64,000 nucleotides of DNA from Jeotgalicoccus sp. (GTDB lineage Bacteria > Bacillota > Bacilli > Staphylococcales > Salinicoccaceae), in NCBI GenBank assembly GCA_003513765.1, contig DONT01000009.1, positions 6,081-70,080 on the forward strand, given 5' to 3'. Shown in pieces: positions 55,613 to 64,000 of this stretch. The notes below the pieces were generated by a model. The model was not told the origin of the DNA. It did not search any database and saw only the letters and a list, made by a program, of their open reading frames with translations. The position numbers were made by a program, and so were the translations under genes. Each line of letters starts with the position of its first letter. Position 1 is the stretch's first letter.

Positions 55613-56116
55613 ATGATAATAGATTACAAAAATCACACTCCAAAAATTAGTGACTCTGCTTTTATCGCACCAAACGCAACAATAATCGGAGATGTTGAGA
55701 TCGGCGACAATTCATCAGTATTTTTCGGCACGGTCGTCCGCGGAGATATCGCACCAGTACGCATCGGCAATAATACGAATGTCCAGGACTTATCTGTACT
55801 GCATCAGACACCGGGCCTGCCGCTGACACTGGAAGATAACGTCACAATCGGCCATAAAGTGACACTGCACAGCTGTACTGTTAAAAAAGGCGCTTTAGTT
55901 GGCATGGATTCAATTGTGCTTGATGAAGCTGTTATTGGGGAAAATGCATTTGTAGGCGCTGGTTCATTAGTAACCGGAGGCACTGTTATTCCGCCGAATA
56001 CATTAGCATTCGGGCGCCCGGCAAAAGTGGTCAGAGAACTGACCTCAGAAGACCTTGAAGAAATGAAACGCATTAATGAGACATACGTTGGTCACATTCC
56101 AAATTACAAAAACTAA
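55613..56116 (+). CDS. Gamma-carbonic-anhydrase-like hexapeptide protein (YtoA)
   Basis: A 167-residue left-handed beta-helix protein of the gamma-carbonic anhydrase/YrdA group. Hexapeptide repeats run through GDVEIGDNSSVFFGTVVRGD and IGENAFVGAGSLVTGG, and zinc ligands are suggested by DLSVLHQ and IGHKVTLHSC. Activity is uncertain in this group. An upstream start at 55589 is rejected; ATG at 55613 has AAAGGA nearby. A single gene, divergent from the hydrolase. Confidence 0.88.
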   Translation: MIIDYKNHTPKISDSAFIAPNATIIGDVEIGDNSSVFFGTVVRGDIAPVRIGNNTNVQDLSVLHQTPGLPLTLEDNVTIGHKVTLHSCTVKKGALVGMDSIVLDEAVIGENAFVGAGSLVTGGTVIPPNTLAFGRPAKVVRELTSEDLEEMKRINETYVGHIPNYKN

Positions 56117-56208
56117 AAATTAAATTTTTTTACACCCTTTTTTTATTAAAAGGCGATATAATGAATTAAGCACAAAAAGAAAACGCTTTATTTACAGGAG
56201 GATTAGCA

Positions 56209-57195
56209 ATGGGAGTAGTTAGGGATATTTTCATCGGTTTATCAGAGAACAAGATTTTAAATGATGCATCAAAGCAGGTGGGACTTAGATTTGGTGCACA
56301 GAAAGTAGTCGGAGGAACGGGTGTAAAAGACACTCTCAATTGTCTGTCCGACTTAAATAATCAAGGGATGAGTGTTACATTCGATAACCTCGGGGAATTC
56401 ATTTCCGACCGCAAAGAGGCTGAGAAAGAAAAAAATAATATCATTAAAATGATTAAAGAGATTCAAAAAGAAGGACTGAATGCCCACGCATCAGTTAAAC
56501 TTTCTCAAATCGGCTTAAATATTGATGAAACTTTCTGTTATAACAATATAAAAGAAATTCTTGATACAGCTAAAGAAACGAATATGTTTGTAAACCTGGA
56601 TATGGAGAACTATTTATCAAAAGAACAGTCACTGACTATTCTTGATAAGCTGCTCGAGGAATACGACAATGTCGGTACTGTTATTCAGGCATATTTCTAT
56701 GATGCTAAAAAAGACGTCAGAAAATACAAGAATACCCGTACGCGCTTAGTTAAAGGCGCTTACAAAGAGCCGGATACACTTGCATATCAGTCAAAAGCTG
56801 ATATCGATCAGTCTTACTTTGAAATTATTAAAACACATTTAGTAGAAGGAAATGGTTTCACTTCAATTGCGACACATGACCACAATATCATTGAGAAAAC
56901 ACTCCGTTTTATTGAAACGCAGAATATTTCAAAAGACAAATTTGAATTCCAGATGCTTTACGGTTTCCGTAAAGACTATCAGCAGGATTTAGTCGCACGC
57001 GGTTATAACATGTGTGTCTATGTGCCATACGGTACTGACTGGTATGCTTACTTCATGAGAAGACTTGCAGAAAGACCACAAAACCTTAATCTGGTTGTTA
57101 AGTCTCTGACTTCAAGCAAAAAAGTACAAGCCGGTGCTGCTGCAGTCGCTGCTGTTGCGGGACTTGCACTCGTACGTAAAGCAATTAAAAATTAG
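56209..57195 (+). CDS. Proline dehydrogenase
   Basis: A 328-residue monofunctional FAD-dependent proline dehydrogenase, first step of proline breakdown to P5C. The barrel signatures RLVKGAYKEPD, SIATHDHNII and FEFQMLYGFRKD are clear, and a hydrophobic Ala-rich C-terminal tail (306-323) could bind the membrane. AGGAGG precedes the ATG, and TATAAT at 56157-56162 is a likely -10. A weak cre-like sequence (three mismatches, around 56178-56191) lies between promoter and start. The P5C dehydrogenase gene is 51 kb away. Confidence 0.94.
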   Translation: MGVVRDIFIGLSENKILNDASKQVGLRFGAQKVVGGTGVKDTLNCLSDLNNQGMSVTFDNLGEFISDRKEAEKEKNNIIKMIKEIQKEGLNAHASVKLSQIGLNIDETFCYNNIKEILDTAKETNMFVNLDMENYLSKEQSLTILDKLLEEYDNVGTVIQAYFYDAKKDVRKYKNTRTRLVKGAYKEPDTLAYQSKADIDQSYFEIIKTHLVEGNGFTSIATHDHNIIEKTLRFIETQNISKDKFEFQMLYGFRKDYQQDLVARGYNMCVYVPYGTDWYAYFMRRLAERPQNLNLVVKSLTSSKKVQAGAAAVAAVAGLALVRKAIKN

Positions 57196-57213
57196 GATTA
57201 GATTGGAATTTTT

Positions 57214-57579
57214 ATGACTAAATATTTAAGTATAGGCGCAGGTGCAGCACTTGGTGCACTTTTGCGCTTTTTACTATCCATAGGAGTTATCACACTCCAG
57301 CTGCCATTTTACAGCAGCACTTTAATAGTTAATATGGCCGGTGCACTTTTAATCGGTTTCTTTATCGCCAAAGAGCTGAAACCGTCAATGCAGAGTTTTT
57401 TAATTACGGGATTCCTTGGGAGCTTTACCACGTTTTCCATGCTGAGCTATGAACATTACCTGCTCCTCTCTTATGGAGATTATGTAATGTTTATTATTTA
57501 TCTCGGACTTAACCTGTTCCTCGGAGTCGTTGCTGTATTCCTTGGATTTACGCTCGGAGGTAAAAAATTAAATGATTAA
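57214..57579 (+). CDS. crcB: Fluoride exporter subunit CrcB (first)
   Basis: A 121-residue four-segment Fluc/CrcB channel that lets fluoride out of the cell. Family marks are GAALGALLRF, LIVNMAGALLIGF and GFLGSFTTFSML with the phenylalanine-track region. It starts 18 bases after the proline dehydrogenase stop, so read-through transcription is likely; the ribosome-binding site is weak. No fluoride riboswitch is visible. It overlaps the second CrcB gene by eight bases. Confidence 0.92.
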   Translation: MTKYLSIGAGAALGALLRFLLSIGVITLQLPFYSSTLIVNMAGALLIGFFIAKELKPSMQSFLITGFLGSFTTFSMLSYEHYLLLSYGDYVMFIIYLGLNLFLGVVAVFLGFTLGGKKLND

Positions 57580-57934
57580 TATACTGACGATGATGGTTGC
57601 AGCAGCACTCGGAGCCTGTCTCCGTGCGTATGTAAACCAACTGTCCGTTTTTAAAAATAAAGACATGCCTTACAATACGATGGCAATAAATATCGCAGGT
57701 GCATTCCTGATTGGCTTCGTTGTGATGCTGGTGACAGCAAATAATCAGTACTACCTGATTATCGTTACCGGATTTTTAGGCGGCTTTACGACATATTCAC
57801 AATTTGCTTTAGATCAGTTTAATCTCCTCCGGGAAAAGAAAACAAAATTATTCTTCAAATACTCCTTCAGCACTATTTTCTTCACATTAGTCGCTGTTGC
57901 ATTCGGACTGATTGCCGGGAGTATATTTGTTTAA
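57572..57934 (+). CDS. crcB: Fluoride exporter subunit CrcB (second)
   Basis: A 120-residue paralogue of the preceding CrcB with the same plan: AAALGACLRAY, MAINIAGAFLIGF and GFLGGFTTYSQF. Paired crcB genes are common in Gram-positive bacteria and often form a heterodimeric channel. The overlap of eight bases implies coupled translation and balanced expression. It is followed by a strong terminator. Confidence 0.92.
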   Translation: MINILTMMVAAALGACLRAYVNQLSVFKNKDMPYNTMAINIAGAFLIGFVVMLVTANNQYYLIIVTGFLGGFTTYSQFALDQFNLLREKKTKLFFKYSFSTIFFTLVAVAFGLIAGSIFV

Positions 57935-57940
57935 ACATCA

Positions 57941-57983
57941 AAAGCACCTCCATTTCGTATTTGAAATGGAGGTGCTTTTTTAT
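57941..57983. terminator. Strong terminator after crcB
   Basis: A perfect 16-bp stem (AAAGCACCTCCATTTC / GAAATGGAGGTGCTTT, 57941-57978) is followed by a T run, and may also serve the convergent symporter pseudogene. Confidence 0.92.
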
Positions 57984-57988
57984 CTGTT

Positions 57989-59585
57989 TTACGCCGCTAT
58001 CCCTAACGGAGAAAAGATTATATAACTGCCGACAACAATCGCCAGTACAGCAATTCCTGCGACATATCTGTATTTCCATGGTGTCATATCCACTTTCGAG
58101 AAGTTTGATTGTAAATCAAATTCGTTCGATGGATACAGTTTATTAAATACGAGCAGTACTGCCAGATCTATAAAGAACAGTGCGCTTAATATATATAAAT
58201 AATGTACGTCTTCTAAAAACAGGTTTGCTGATGCATATAATATGATATGCGTTATAAATGTTACTTTTGCACCCAGTTTTGATGTCTTCTTCGCAAAGAA
58301 TCCGACGACTACCAATATTAATACCGGCAGACTGTATATTCCGTTAAACTGCTGCACTACTGCATACAGTCCTGACGGGAACAGTGAAATTACCGGCGCG
58401 AGTATTACCACAATTACACCGACAACGATTGTCGTAATTCTCCCGACATATGACACTCTTCTGTCTGAAGCGTTTTTATTAATAAATGATTTATAAAAGT
58501 CCAGTGAGAACAATTTCACCGTACTGTTCAATGCACCTACAAATGAGCTCAGTATTGCACCGAAGATAATCGCACCGAATAATCCGTATGCCCATCCCGG
58601 TAATATCGTACTGATCAGCATCGGATAGGCGTTATCTGCTGTACCGCCTACATTACCGTTAAAAATATTATATGCAATAATGCCCGGCAGCACTAAGAAC
58701 AGCGCACCGAATATTTTAAATATGCTTAAGTATATCGCGCCTTTTTGTGCTTCTTTCAAGCTTTTAGCTGCCAGTGCTTTTTGGACAATCATCTGATTCG
58801 TACACCAGAAGAATAAATTGTTAAATAACATTCCGAAAAATAATGTTGGCCACGGTACAATCGTTGAGTCAACTGCACCCCAGGCGTTTAATTTCTCAGG
58901 TGTTTCTTTTACAATATGGTCGAATCCCCTGAAGATAACTTCCGCTCCCCAGATACTTAAGTGCAAGTATCGTAACGATAAGTCCTCCGAATATTTAGCC
59001 TATGCCGTATAAGGTATCGCTGTATGCACTGAGGGACAGTCCCCCGATAAATAAATACAGTATACCCACTGCACCGATTACTGCTGCGATAATAATAACC
59101 GCTGTATTATCACCCACATTCAGAAATCCGCTGACATTGAATAACTGGTTAAATACCAGTGAGCCTGAATATAATACAACCGGCAGAAATGACACTACAT
59201 ATGTGAATACAAATAACATAGATACCAGCCGTTTAGTAAATACGTCGTAACGCATTTCGATAAACTTTGAAATCGTGCTGACTCCGTATCTTAAGTATTT
59301 TGGTAAAAACACCCAGCACAGCAGCACTACTGCCACTGCGGCGGTTACTTCCCATGCCATAACTTCCATACCTGCAACAAAGCTCTGGCCATTCTGCCCC
59401 ACCAGCTGTTCGGTTGATAAGTTGGTCATGATAATTGTTGATGCTACAGCAAAACCGGTCAGGCTGTGTCCGCCCATAAAATACCCCGATGCACTGTTTG
59501 TGTTAACTTTCCTGGATCTGAAATATGCATATAGTGCCACGCCGATAATTACTGTTAAAAATATAATAATAGACCAAACACTCAA
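57989..59585 (-). pseudogene. Sodium:solute symporter (SSS family) with stop and frameshift
   Basis: The two halves form one SSS-family transporter of the SglT/YidK kind, about 530 residues. The first part (from 59585) runs to LSAYSDTLYGIG and then a TAA at 58995-58997; the same frame continues plausibly as IFGGLIVTILALKYLG. A second lesion follows: the frame must shift by one base at the GGGG run 58926-58929, after which GFDHIVKETPEKLNAWG and the rest follow to the normal end. TTA to TAA plus one inserted G would explain both. Two independent lesions make a sequencing error unlikely; transport activity is almost certainly lost. Confidence 0.88.
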
Positions 59586-59764
59586 AGCTAAATCTCTCCC
59601 TATTTAATAATGTTAATCAATAAGCAGTTCATTCAGCTTTTTTTAAATAAAGAATAAGTAAATTTAGCTATGATATCAAAAACCGTAAAAGTCCTGGGCG
59701 CCATATCTTAAATTTCCACCTCTTTATATGAAATACAATTCCAAATAGAATACATATAATTGTA

Positions 59765-59875
59765 TTACAGTAATATATTTTTATACAAAAAAACCAGAGT
59801 TTCCTCCAGTTTTGATGATGCATACTCACCTAACTCTGCAATCGGTAAATGAAAATCCTGTAAGCGGTCTTTAAT
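59765..59875 (-). pseudogene. Short coding remnant of unknown family
   Basis: Within the gene-free stretch 59586-59897, a 36-codon minus-strand frame reads like true protein (IKDRLQDFHLPIAELGEYAS, then SKLEETLVFLYKN) and ends at TAA 59765-59767. It has an in-frame stop directly upstream and no start or ribosome-binding site, so it appears to be the tail of a lost gene. A weak hairpin with a U run (59792-59811 on the minus strand) overlaps it and could also be the DUF1413 terminator. Confidence 0.4.
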
Positions 59876-59897
59876 TTAATCGTGAGCTCATATAAAA

Positions 59898-60134
59898 TTA
59901 GCCCAGCTTTCTGTACTGCTGCTGATGGGAGGATGTTTTCTCTATCGCTTCAACAGATTTTTTCTTTTGCACTTTTTCTAAAAACAAACGTCCTAAGCTG
60001 CTGCGTGTTTCCGTTTTAATCCGGTTCCACTTATATCCTTTGAACAGGTCTTTCAGCAGAAATACTTCGCCTTCCTTTAAGTTCTTCGTTTCCTGCCAAG
60101 CCTGCTTAATAATTTTCTTCTCATTCTTTGCCAT
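59898..60134 (-). CDS. DUF1413-domain protein
   Basis: A 78-residue basic cytoplasmic protein with the DUF1413 core LKEGEVFLLKDLFKGYKWNRI (quoted in part) followed by RSSLGRLFLEKV, a small domain of unknown function found in Firmicutes, sometimes with plasmid or regulatory genes. ATG at 60134 is chosen because an upstream GTG overlaps the GAGGTG ribosome-binding site. No clear partner; the M20 gene ends just upstream on the same strand. Confidence 0.8.
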   Translation of the reverse strand: MAKNEKKIIKQAWQETKNLKEGEVFLLKDLFKGYKWNRIKTETRSSLGRLFLEKVQKKKSVEAIEKTSSHQQQYRKLG

Positions 60135-60194
60135 CGTTATCACCTCAGACTTTTGATTACATTATTAATACCCAGTTTTCACGAGATATAACAA

Positions 60195-61430
60195 TTAAGA
60201 TTGTAATAATCTGCCTGCAGTTAACAGCAATACATTTGCACCATTAACTAACTGTTCAGGTGACGAATATTCCAATGGATTATGACTCACACCATCTTTA
60301 CTCGGAATAAATATCATTGCAGATGGTGCAATTCTATTAATCATCTGCGCATCGTGTCCTGCACCTGAAGTCATTAATTTAGAACTCAGTTTTAATTCCC
60401 CTGCAGCTGCAACAATATTTTCAACGATTGTCTTATCAAATATCACAGGTTCAAATATCGCAAACTCAGTTGCCTCGACACCTATTTTCCCTTCTGCTTT
60501 AATATCCTCCAGCGTATCACGGACTAATTTCTGCGCTTCATGGAATCCTTTTTCTGTCGGGCTTCTCATATCCAGAGTAAATTTTGCTTTCGAAGGAATA
60601 ATCGTCGCTGCATTCGGTTCCAGCTGAATCGAGCCAAGTGTCGCCACAGTATCGAGATTATTTTTATTAATGTAGTTGTACAGTGTCGACATAAAATGTG
60701 TCACTGCCTGCATCGGATCTTTACGCAAATAGTTTGGTGTAGAGCCTGCATGATTTGCCTCGCCGGTAAAGACAATTTCCCGTCTCGAGTTTCCCTGCAG
60801 ATTATGAACTGCGCCGATTTCCAGACCTTCTTTGTCCAGCACCGGACCCTGTTCAATATGCAGTTCTATATACGCTTCAGGTTCAATAAACCCAGGTTCA
60901 TTGTCACCGGCATAGCCGATGCGTTCCAGTTCATCCCCCAGTCTCAGACCGTCGATACTGATCGTATCGAGTGCTTTGTCGATATTCAAATCTCCTGAAT
61001 ATACTAATGACCCGAGCATGCTCGGCGGGAATCTTACACCCTCTTCATTAGTAAATGCAGCAATAGTTACCGGTCTGTTTGTTTTAATATTATTTTCCTT
61101 TAAAGTCTGTACCGTTTCTAATCCTGAAAGAACGCCGTAGCTGCCGTCATATTTCCCGGCATCAATAACTGAGTCGATATGAGACCCGAGCATTAGCGGT
61201 TTTTCACTTTTGTTATGTTCTTCTTCCCAAGTTGCAAAAATATTACCAAAACGATCAATTTCAACTTTTAGATCAAGTTCCTTAAACCAGCTGACCAGCA
61301 GATCTCTGCCTTGTTTATCTTCATCTGAAAGTGCGAGTCTGATTAACTTTCCATCGTCATTTCTGCCGATTTCACCAAGTTCATCAATTCTGTTTAATAA
61401 TCTGTCTTCATTAATTTTTAAATGTTTCAC
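60195..61430 (-). CDS. M20 Zn-dependent hydrolase (carbamoylase/allantoate type)
   Basis: A 411-residue enzyme of the N-carbamoyl-L-amino-acid hydrolase/allantoate amidohydrolase group of M20. Motifs are GSHIDSVIDAGKYDGSYGV, AFTNEEGVRFP, ELHIEQGPVLD and the late SGAGHDAQM with SHNPLEYS. It would hydrolyse ureido compounds (carbamoyl amino acids, allantoate). No hydantoinase or allantoinase is nearby, so the substrate is open. It starts 55 bases after the lipoate ligase stop, possibly in the same transcript. Confidence 0.88.
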   Translation of the reverse strand: MKHLKINEDRLLNRIDELGEIGRNDDGKLIRLALSDEDKQGRDLLVSWFKELDLKVEIDRFGNIFATWEEEHNKSEKPLMLGSHIDSVIDAGKYDGSYGVLSGLETVQTLKENNIKTNRPVTIAAFTNEEGVRFPPSMLGSLVYSGDLNIDKALDTISIDGLRLGDELERIGYAGDNEPGFIEPEAYIELHIEQGPVLDKEGLEIGAVHNLQGNSRREIVFTGEANHAGSTPNYLRKDPMQAVTHFMSTLYNYINKNNLDTVATLGSIQLEPNAATIIPSKAKFTLDMRSPTEKGFHEAQKLVRDTLEDIKAEGKIGVEATEFAIFEPVIFDKTIVENIVAAAGELKLSSKLMTSGAGHDAQMINRIAPSAMIFIPSKDGVSHNPLEYSSPEQLVNGANVLLLTAGRLLQS

Positions 61431-61485
61431 TATAGATGTGCCCCCTTTAAATTACTTTCTTAATGTTTACCCTGCATTATTGAAC

Positions 61486-62511
61486 TTATTCCAATATTAA
61501 TTTTACAATTTCTTCTTTTGTAATACTGCCGAGATACTTTTGCAAATCGATTGATGACAATGCTGAAGTTAAATCTTCCTCTTTCAGCCTCACACCTTCA
61601 AGCGTTTTTTCGACTGCATTGATTTCCTTGTTTCCGAAAAAATCGCCATAAATTTTAGCATGCTGGATAGTTCCGTTCTCCACGTCCAGAGTAATATCAA
61701 GTGTACCGATAGAAAATCTGCCGTCTCTTGAGTACTTGAACCTCGGTGATTTACCGAAAGTCCATTCCCAGTTGTTATATTTCTCAGCCATCATCTTATC
61801 AATTTCAATCCAGTCTTCTTCGGTCAGTTCATAAGTTTTAACTTCACTTCTATCGGCAGCTCCAAATATTTTTAAAATCATCATTTCAATGAATTCGATG
61901 CTGGATAGATTTTTATATTCTTCACTTAAATAGTCTCTCAAAGAAACCACTCTGCTGCGGACGGATTTAATGCCTCTGGATTCCATTTTCTTTTTATTCG
62001 GTTTCAGTGATTTTTCCATTTTTTCATTATCGATATCTAGCAGCAGCGTATATCCGCTGTAGGTCCGGCCGTTTACCACACTCATTGCACCGCCTGATAC
62101 CTTTCTTCCATCGACATGCAGATCATTGCGCCCGCTTTTCTCAACATTTTTTAAACCCAGTTCTTTGAGTATTTGAATCGCAGGTTCATACATCCGATCA
62201 AAGTTAATGTCAGTACTCACATCGTTATTATCACTGACAAAACAAAAATTCACTCCGCCCATATCGAGGTAAATCGTTCCGCCTCCGGTATCCCGTCTGA
62301 CAAGATTAATATCATTTTCTTTCATATATTCTAAATTCGCTTCTTCACGTGCATTTTGATAGCGGCCAACCTGTACGAGCGGTTTTGTTAAGTACGGGAA
62401 CACCATATCTTCCCCTAAGAATAAATTCTTTTGAGCATAGACCTGCACAGCAAGTGCAACTGCGCCGTCATATATATATTCACCATCGCGTTTAACTTCT
62501 ATAAGATACAT
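61486..62511 (-). CDS. Lipoate--protein ligase (LplA2-like, SirTM-associated)
   Basis: A 341-residue lipoate-protein ligase. LVRRDTGGGTIYLDMGGVNF, SGRNDLHVDGRKVSGGAM (with the catalytic Lys) and a C-terminal accessory domain are visible. In staphylococci and streptococci one LplA paralogue is encoded with SirTM and lipoylates GcvH-L, creating the SirTM substrate. Here its start overlaps the SirTM-like stop by one base (TGATG), so the two are translationally coupled, supporting that role. Confidence 0.9.
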   Translation of the reverse strand: MYLIEVKRDGEYIYDGAVALAVQVYAQKNLFLGEDMVFPYLTKPLVQVGRYQNAREEANLEYMKENDINLVRRDTGGGTIYLDMGGVNFCFVSDNNDVSTDINFDRMYEPAIQILKELGLKNVEKSGRNDLHVDGRKVSGGAMSVVNGRTYSGYTLLLDIDNEKMEKSLKPNKKKMESRGIKSVRSRVVSLRDYLSEEYKNLSSIEFIEMMILKIFGAADRSEVKTYELTEEDWIEIDKMMAEKYNNWEWTFGKSPRFKYSRDGRFSIGTLDITLDVENGTIQHAKIYGDFFGNKEINAVEKTLEGVRLKEEDLTSALSSIDLQKYLGSITKEEIVKLILE

Positions 62512-63401
62512 CAGCTGTTACTCCGTTTCTTTTCAACATTTTCAAGCAGTTCTTTGATATCTTCCTGCAGCCATATTGAACGTTTTCTGATTGCAGGCGG
62601 TATTCTGTAATCTTTTAAGTTCACCGTCATATATAATGCATTGTCGCGATTTTCGGTCATCTGCTGGAAAGGGTGTTTAATGACCTGCGGAGCCATATAA
62701 CCGCATCCCAGTTCCAAAAATAATATTTTCTTATTTATATTGCGGTCTAAAAAGTCATGAAATAGCTGCTGATCTTCAAAAAACGCCTCATCTTCAACCA
62801 TCCAGTCGGTATGATTTCTTCTATTCAGTTCCATCGGCGCACTGCATTCAGAGCAGTACGGAATCAGCTCGTCCGGTACAGCCATATTCTTTTGTTCAGC
62901 AATCATCTGCTTCATTAATTCTTCATTGTTATAACGTTTCGGTGTGCACCCTTTGGAGCACTGAATCAGATTGTATTTTCCCTGCACATCGAATACTTTA
63001 TCCTTGTCAAAGCCGGCAATTTCAAATGCGTTATCCGCATTCGAAGTAATAATATGATAGTTGTGAGGCTCTAATATCTCTTTCAACCGTACATATGAGT
63101 CGCCGGGAGGCTGGCTCATATAATTCAAGTCAACAAAACGGCTGAAAAATGCCCATTCTTCATTTAAATTTTTAAATTCAAAAACGCTTGCCTGAAACAT
63201 ATCCAGCCAGCGGTACTTTTCGATAAAATCCGGGAAACTCTGTGTAAATCTCGGTCCGCTATATGTAAAGCCGTCTGCTGCGCCCATACCGGCACCGACA
63301 CCGACTAACACAGCATCCGCTTCATCCAGAGCCATATTCAACTTGCTTGATGCGGTTAAATCTTTACCTTTACTTAGCACCTGCCATGATGTTTCACACA
63401 T
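62511..63401 (-). CDS. Class M sirtuin (SirTM), probable protein ADP-ribosyltransferase
   Basis: A 296-residue sirtuin. The NAD site is VGVGAGMGAADGFTYSG (33-49). The canonical TQNIDG and catalytic HG motifs are replaced by TSNADN (119-124) and VQG with Gln140, as in SirTM enzymes, which ADP-ribosylate lipoylated GcvH-L rather than deacetylate. Four zinc cysteines are present (148, 152, 183, 186). It is coupled to a lipoate ligase gene. The macrodomain hydrolase and GcvH-L genes usual in such operons are not found before or after it in this window. A weak ribosome-binding site precedes the ATG. Confidence 0.88.
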   Translation of the reverse strand: MCETSWQVLSKGKDLTASSKLNMALDEADAVLVGVGAGMGAADGFTYSGPRFTQSFPDFIEKYRWLDMFQASVFEFKNLNEEWAFFSRFVDLNYMSQPPGDSYVRLKEILEPHNYHIITSNADNAFEIAGFDKDKVFDVQGKYNLIQCSKGCTPKRYNNEELMKQMIAEQKNMAVPDELIPYCSECSAPMELNRRNHTDWMVEDEAFFEDQQLFHDFLDRNINKKILFLELGCGYMAPQVIKHPFQQMTENRDNALYMTVNLKDYRIPPAIRKRSIWLQEDIKELLENVEKKRSNS

Positions 63402-63455
63402 AACCTTCAGTCCTTTTATAAATAGTTAAAATTTCTCTTAAAACTACTATAACAA

Positions 63456-63491
63456 ATTAAAAAACACGATGATTATATTAATCACCATGTT
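63456..63491 (-). terminator. Terminator of the binding-protein gene
   Basis: A stem of about 12 bp with two wobble or mismatch positions (63463-63491) is followed on the minus strand by a U run. It separates the peptide-binding gene from sirTM. Confidence 0.7.
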
Positions 63492-63511
63492 TTAGACTTA
63501 AATATATTTAA

Positions 63512-64000
63512 TTATTCTTCTGCAAGACCGACATTATATAATGCTGTTTCTTCATTAAATCCTATTTCAACGCCGTAGTTCACAACGTTATCTCCAACTG
63601 GGTAGACAGAAGAACGGTAGACTGTCGGTATTACAGCCACATCTTCCACCATAAGTTCCTGCCATTCTTTATAAATTTCAATCCGTTTATCGATATCAAG
63701 TGCTTCTTCTGACATTCCTCGTGTCAGAAGTTCAGTATTCTTATCAGACTCGTATCTAATGTAATTATATGGTGCATCTGCTCCGTACAGTGCTGTTGGA
63801 TCTACATCAGTTCCTACAGACCATCCTGCTAAAAATACATCAATACCGGGATCATCATTTTCAAGCATATCGTAGAATGTGTTGTATTCAATCAGTCTGC
63901 CGTTAAGTTTATCGATATCAAGTCCGATACTTTGCCACTGCTGAATATAATAGTTTGCCAGTGGTTCAGATGTATCCCCGCCTGACATTGCAGCAAAGTT
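63512..64000 (-). CDS. Peptide/nickel-binding protein (SBP_bac_5), C-terminal part
   Basis: The last 162 residues of a family 5 extracellular solute-binding protein (OppA/DppA type); the N-terminus with its signal peptide lies beyond the right edge. Recognisable are YYIQQWQSIGLDI, MLENDDPGIDVFLAGWSVGTDVDP and the closing EWQELMVEDVAVIPTVYRSSVY. It should be a membrane-anchored lipoprotein delivering peptides or metal complexes to an ABC importer. Other transporter genes would be outside the window. Confidence 0.9.
   Translation of the reverse strand, partial: NFAAMSGGDTSEPLANYYIQQWQSIGLDIDKLNGRLIEYNTFYDMLENDDPGIDVFLAGWSVGTDVDPTALYGADAPYNYIRYESDKNTELLTRGMSEEALDIDKRIEIYKEWQELMVEDVAVIPTVYRSSVYPVGDNVVNYGVEIGFNEETALYNVGLAEE

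Noticed and set aside
57195..57214. Fluoride riboswitch before crcB
   Set aside because: Only 18 bases separate crcB from the preceding gene, too short for an aptamer, and no matching motif is seen.

Overview
This window looks like a chromosomal segment of a low-GC Gram-positive coccus of the family Staphylococcaceae, more likely from the Jeotgalicoccus/Salinicoccus/Macrococcus side than Staphylococcus itself. That is inferred from protein resemblance and gene order, with no database search. The backbone tyrS - PBP - fhs - acsA - acuA/acuB/acuC - ccpA - ytxH/ytxG - murC - sftA-like - ytpR - ytpQ - PTS IIC - M42 peptidase - patB-like - trmB - ytmP - pepV - rsuA - murJ-like - ytfP - leuS resembles the conserved core order of staphylococci and Bacillus. 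I see no rRNA, tRNA, CRISPR, prophage or insertion sequence.

Layout. 1-9856: a 42-bp tandem repeat, a cold-shock gene, a membrane-anchored thermonuclease, a citrate-type transporter under CcpA-like sites, P5C dehydrogenase, and an operon of an acetyltransferase with two M20 amidohydrolases; it closes with an alpha/beta hydrolase killed by one internal stop. 9950-11370: a preQ1-I riboswitch with terminator controlling queF and a queuosine-precursor transporter. 11379-14399: a damaged Bce-type antimicrobial-peptide locus in which the response regulator survives but the kinase, ATPase and half of the permease are gone. 14400-19470: membrane proteins, a lipoprotein, and a dipeptidase/YjiH pair sharing a consensus cre site, with two 41-bp tandem repeat arrays. 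19542-31300: tyrS with a Tyr T-box, a class A PBP, fhs, and the acetate block acsA/acuABC beside ccpA. 31385-48497: cell wall, tRNA and rRNA modification and peptidase genes, including an FtsK-family protein that has lost its Walker A motif. 48687-57934: leuS with a Leu T-box, ogt, an ABC exporter, MnmM, carbonic anhydrase-like protein, proline dehydrogenase and a CrcB pair. 57989-64000: a sodium:solute symporter pseudogene with two lesions, a small DUF1413 gene, an M20 carbamoylase-like enzyme, a lipoate ligase/SirTM sirtuin pair, and the 3' end of a peptide-binding lipoprotein gene.

How the parts connect. Central carbon control dominates. CcpA is encoded here, and cre-like sites lie at its own promoter, at citM, between the dipeptidase and yjiH, and between acsA and acuA. 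AcuA and AcuC are the known acetylation/deacetylation switch for AcsA. Proline catabolism is split between 56.2 kb (proline dehydrogenase) and 3.9 kb (P5C dehydrogenase). Three RNA switches of known class are visible (preQ1, T-box Tyr, T-box Leu), plus one unassigned attenuator-like leader in front of ytmP. The most unusual items are the degenerate FtsK-like protein, the SirTM-LplA pair without its usual GcvH-L and macrodomain partners in view, the Bce deletion scar, and the family of 41-bp intergenic tandem repeats.
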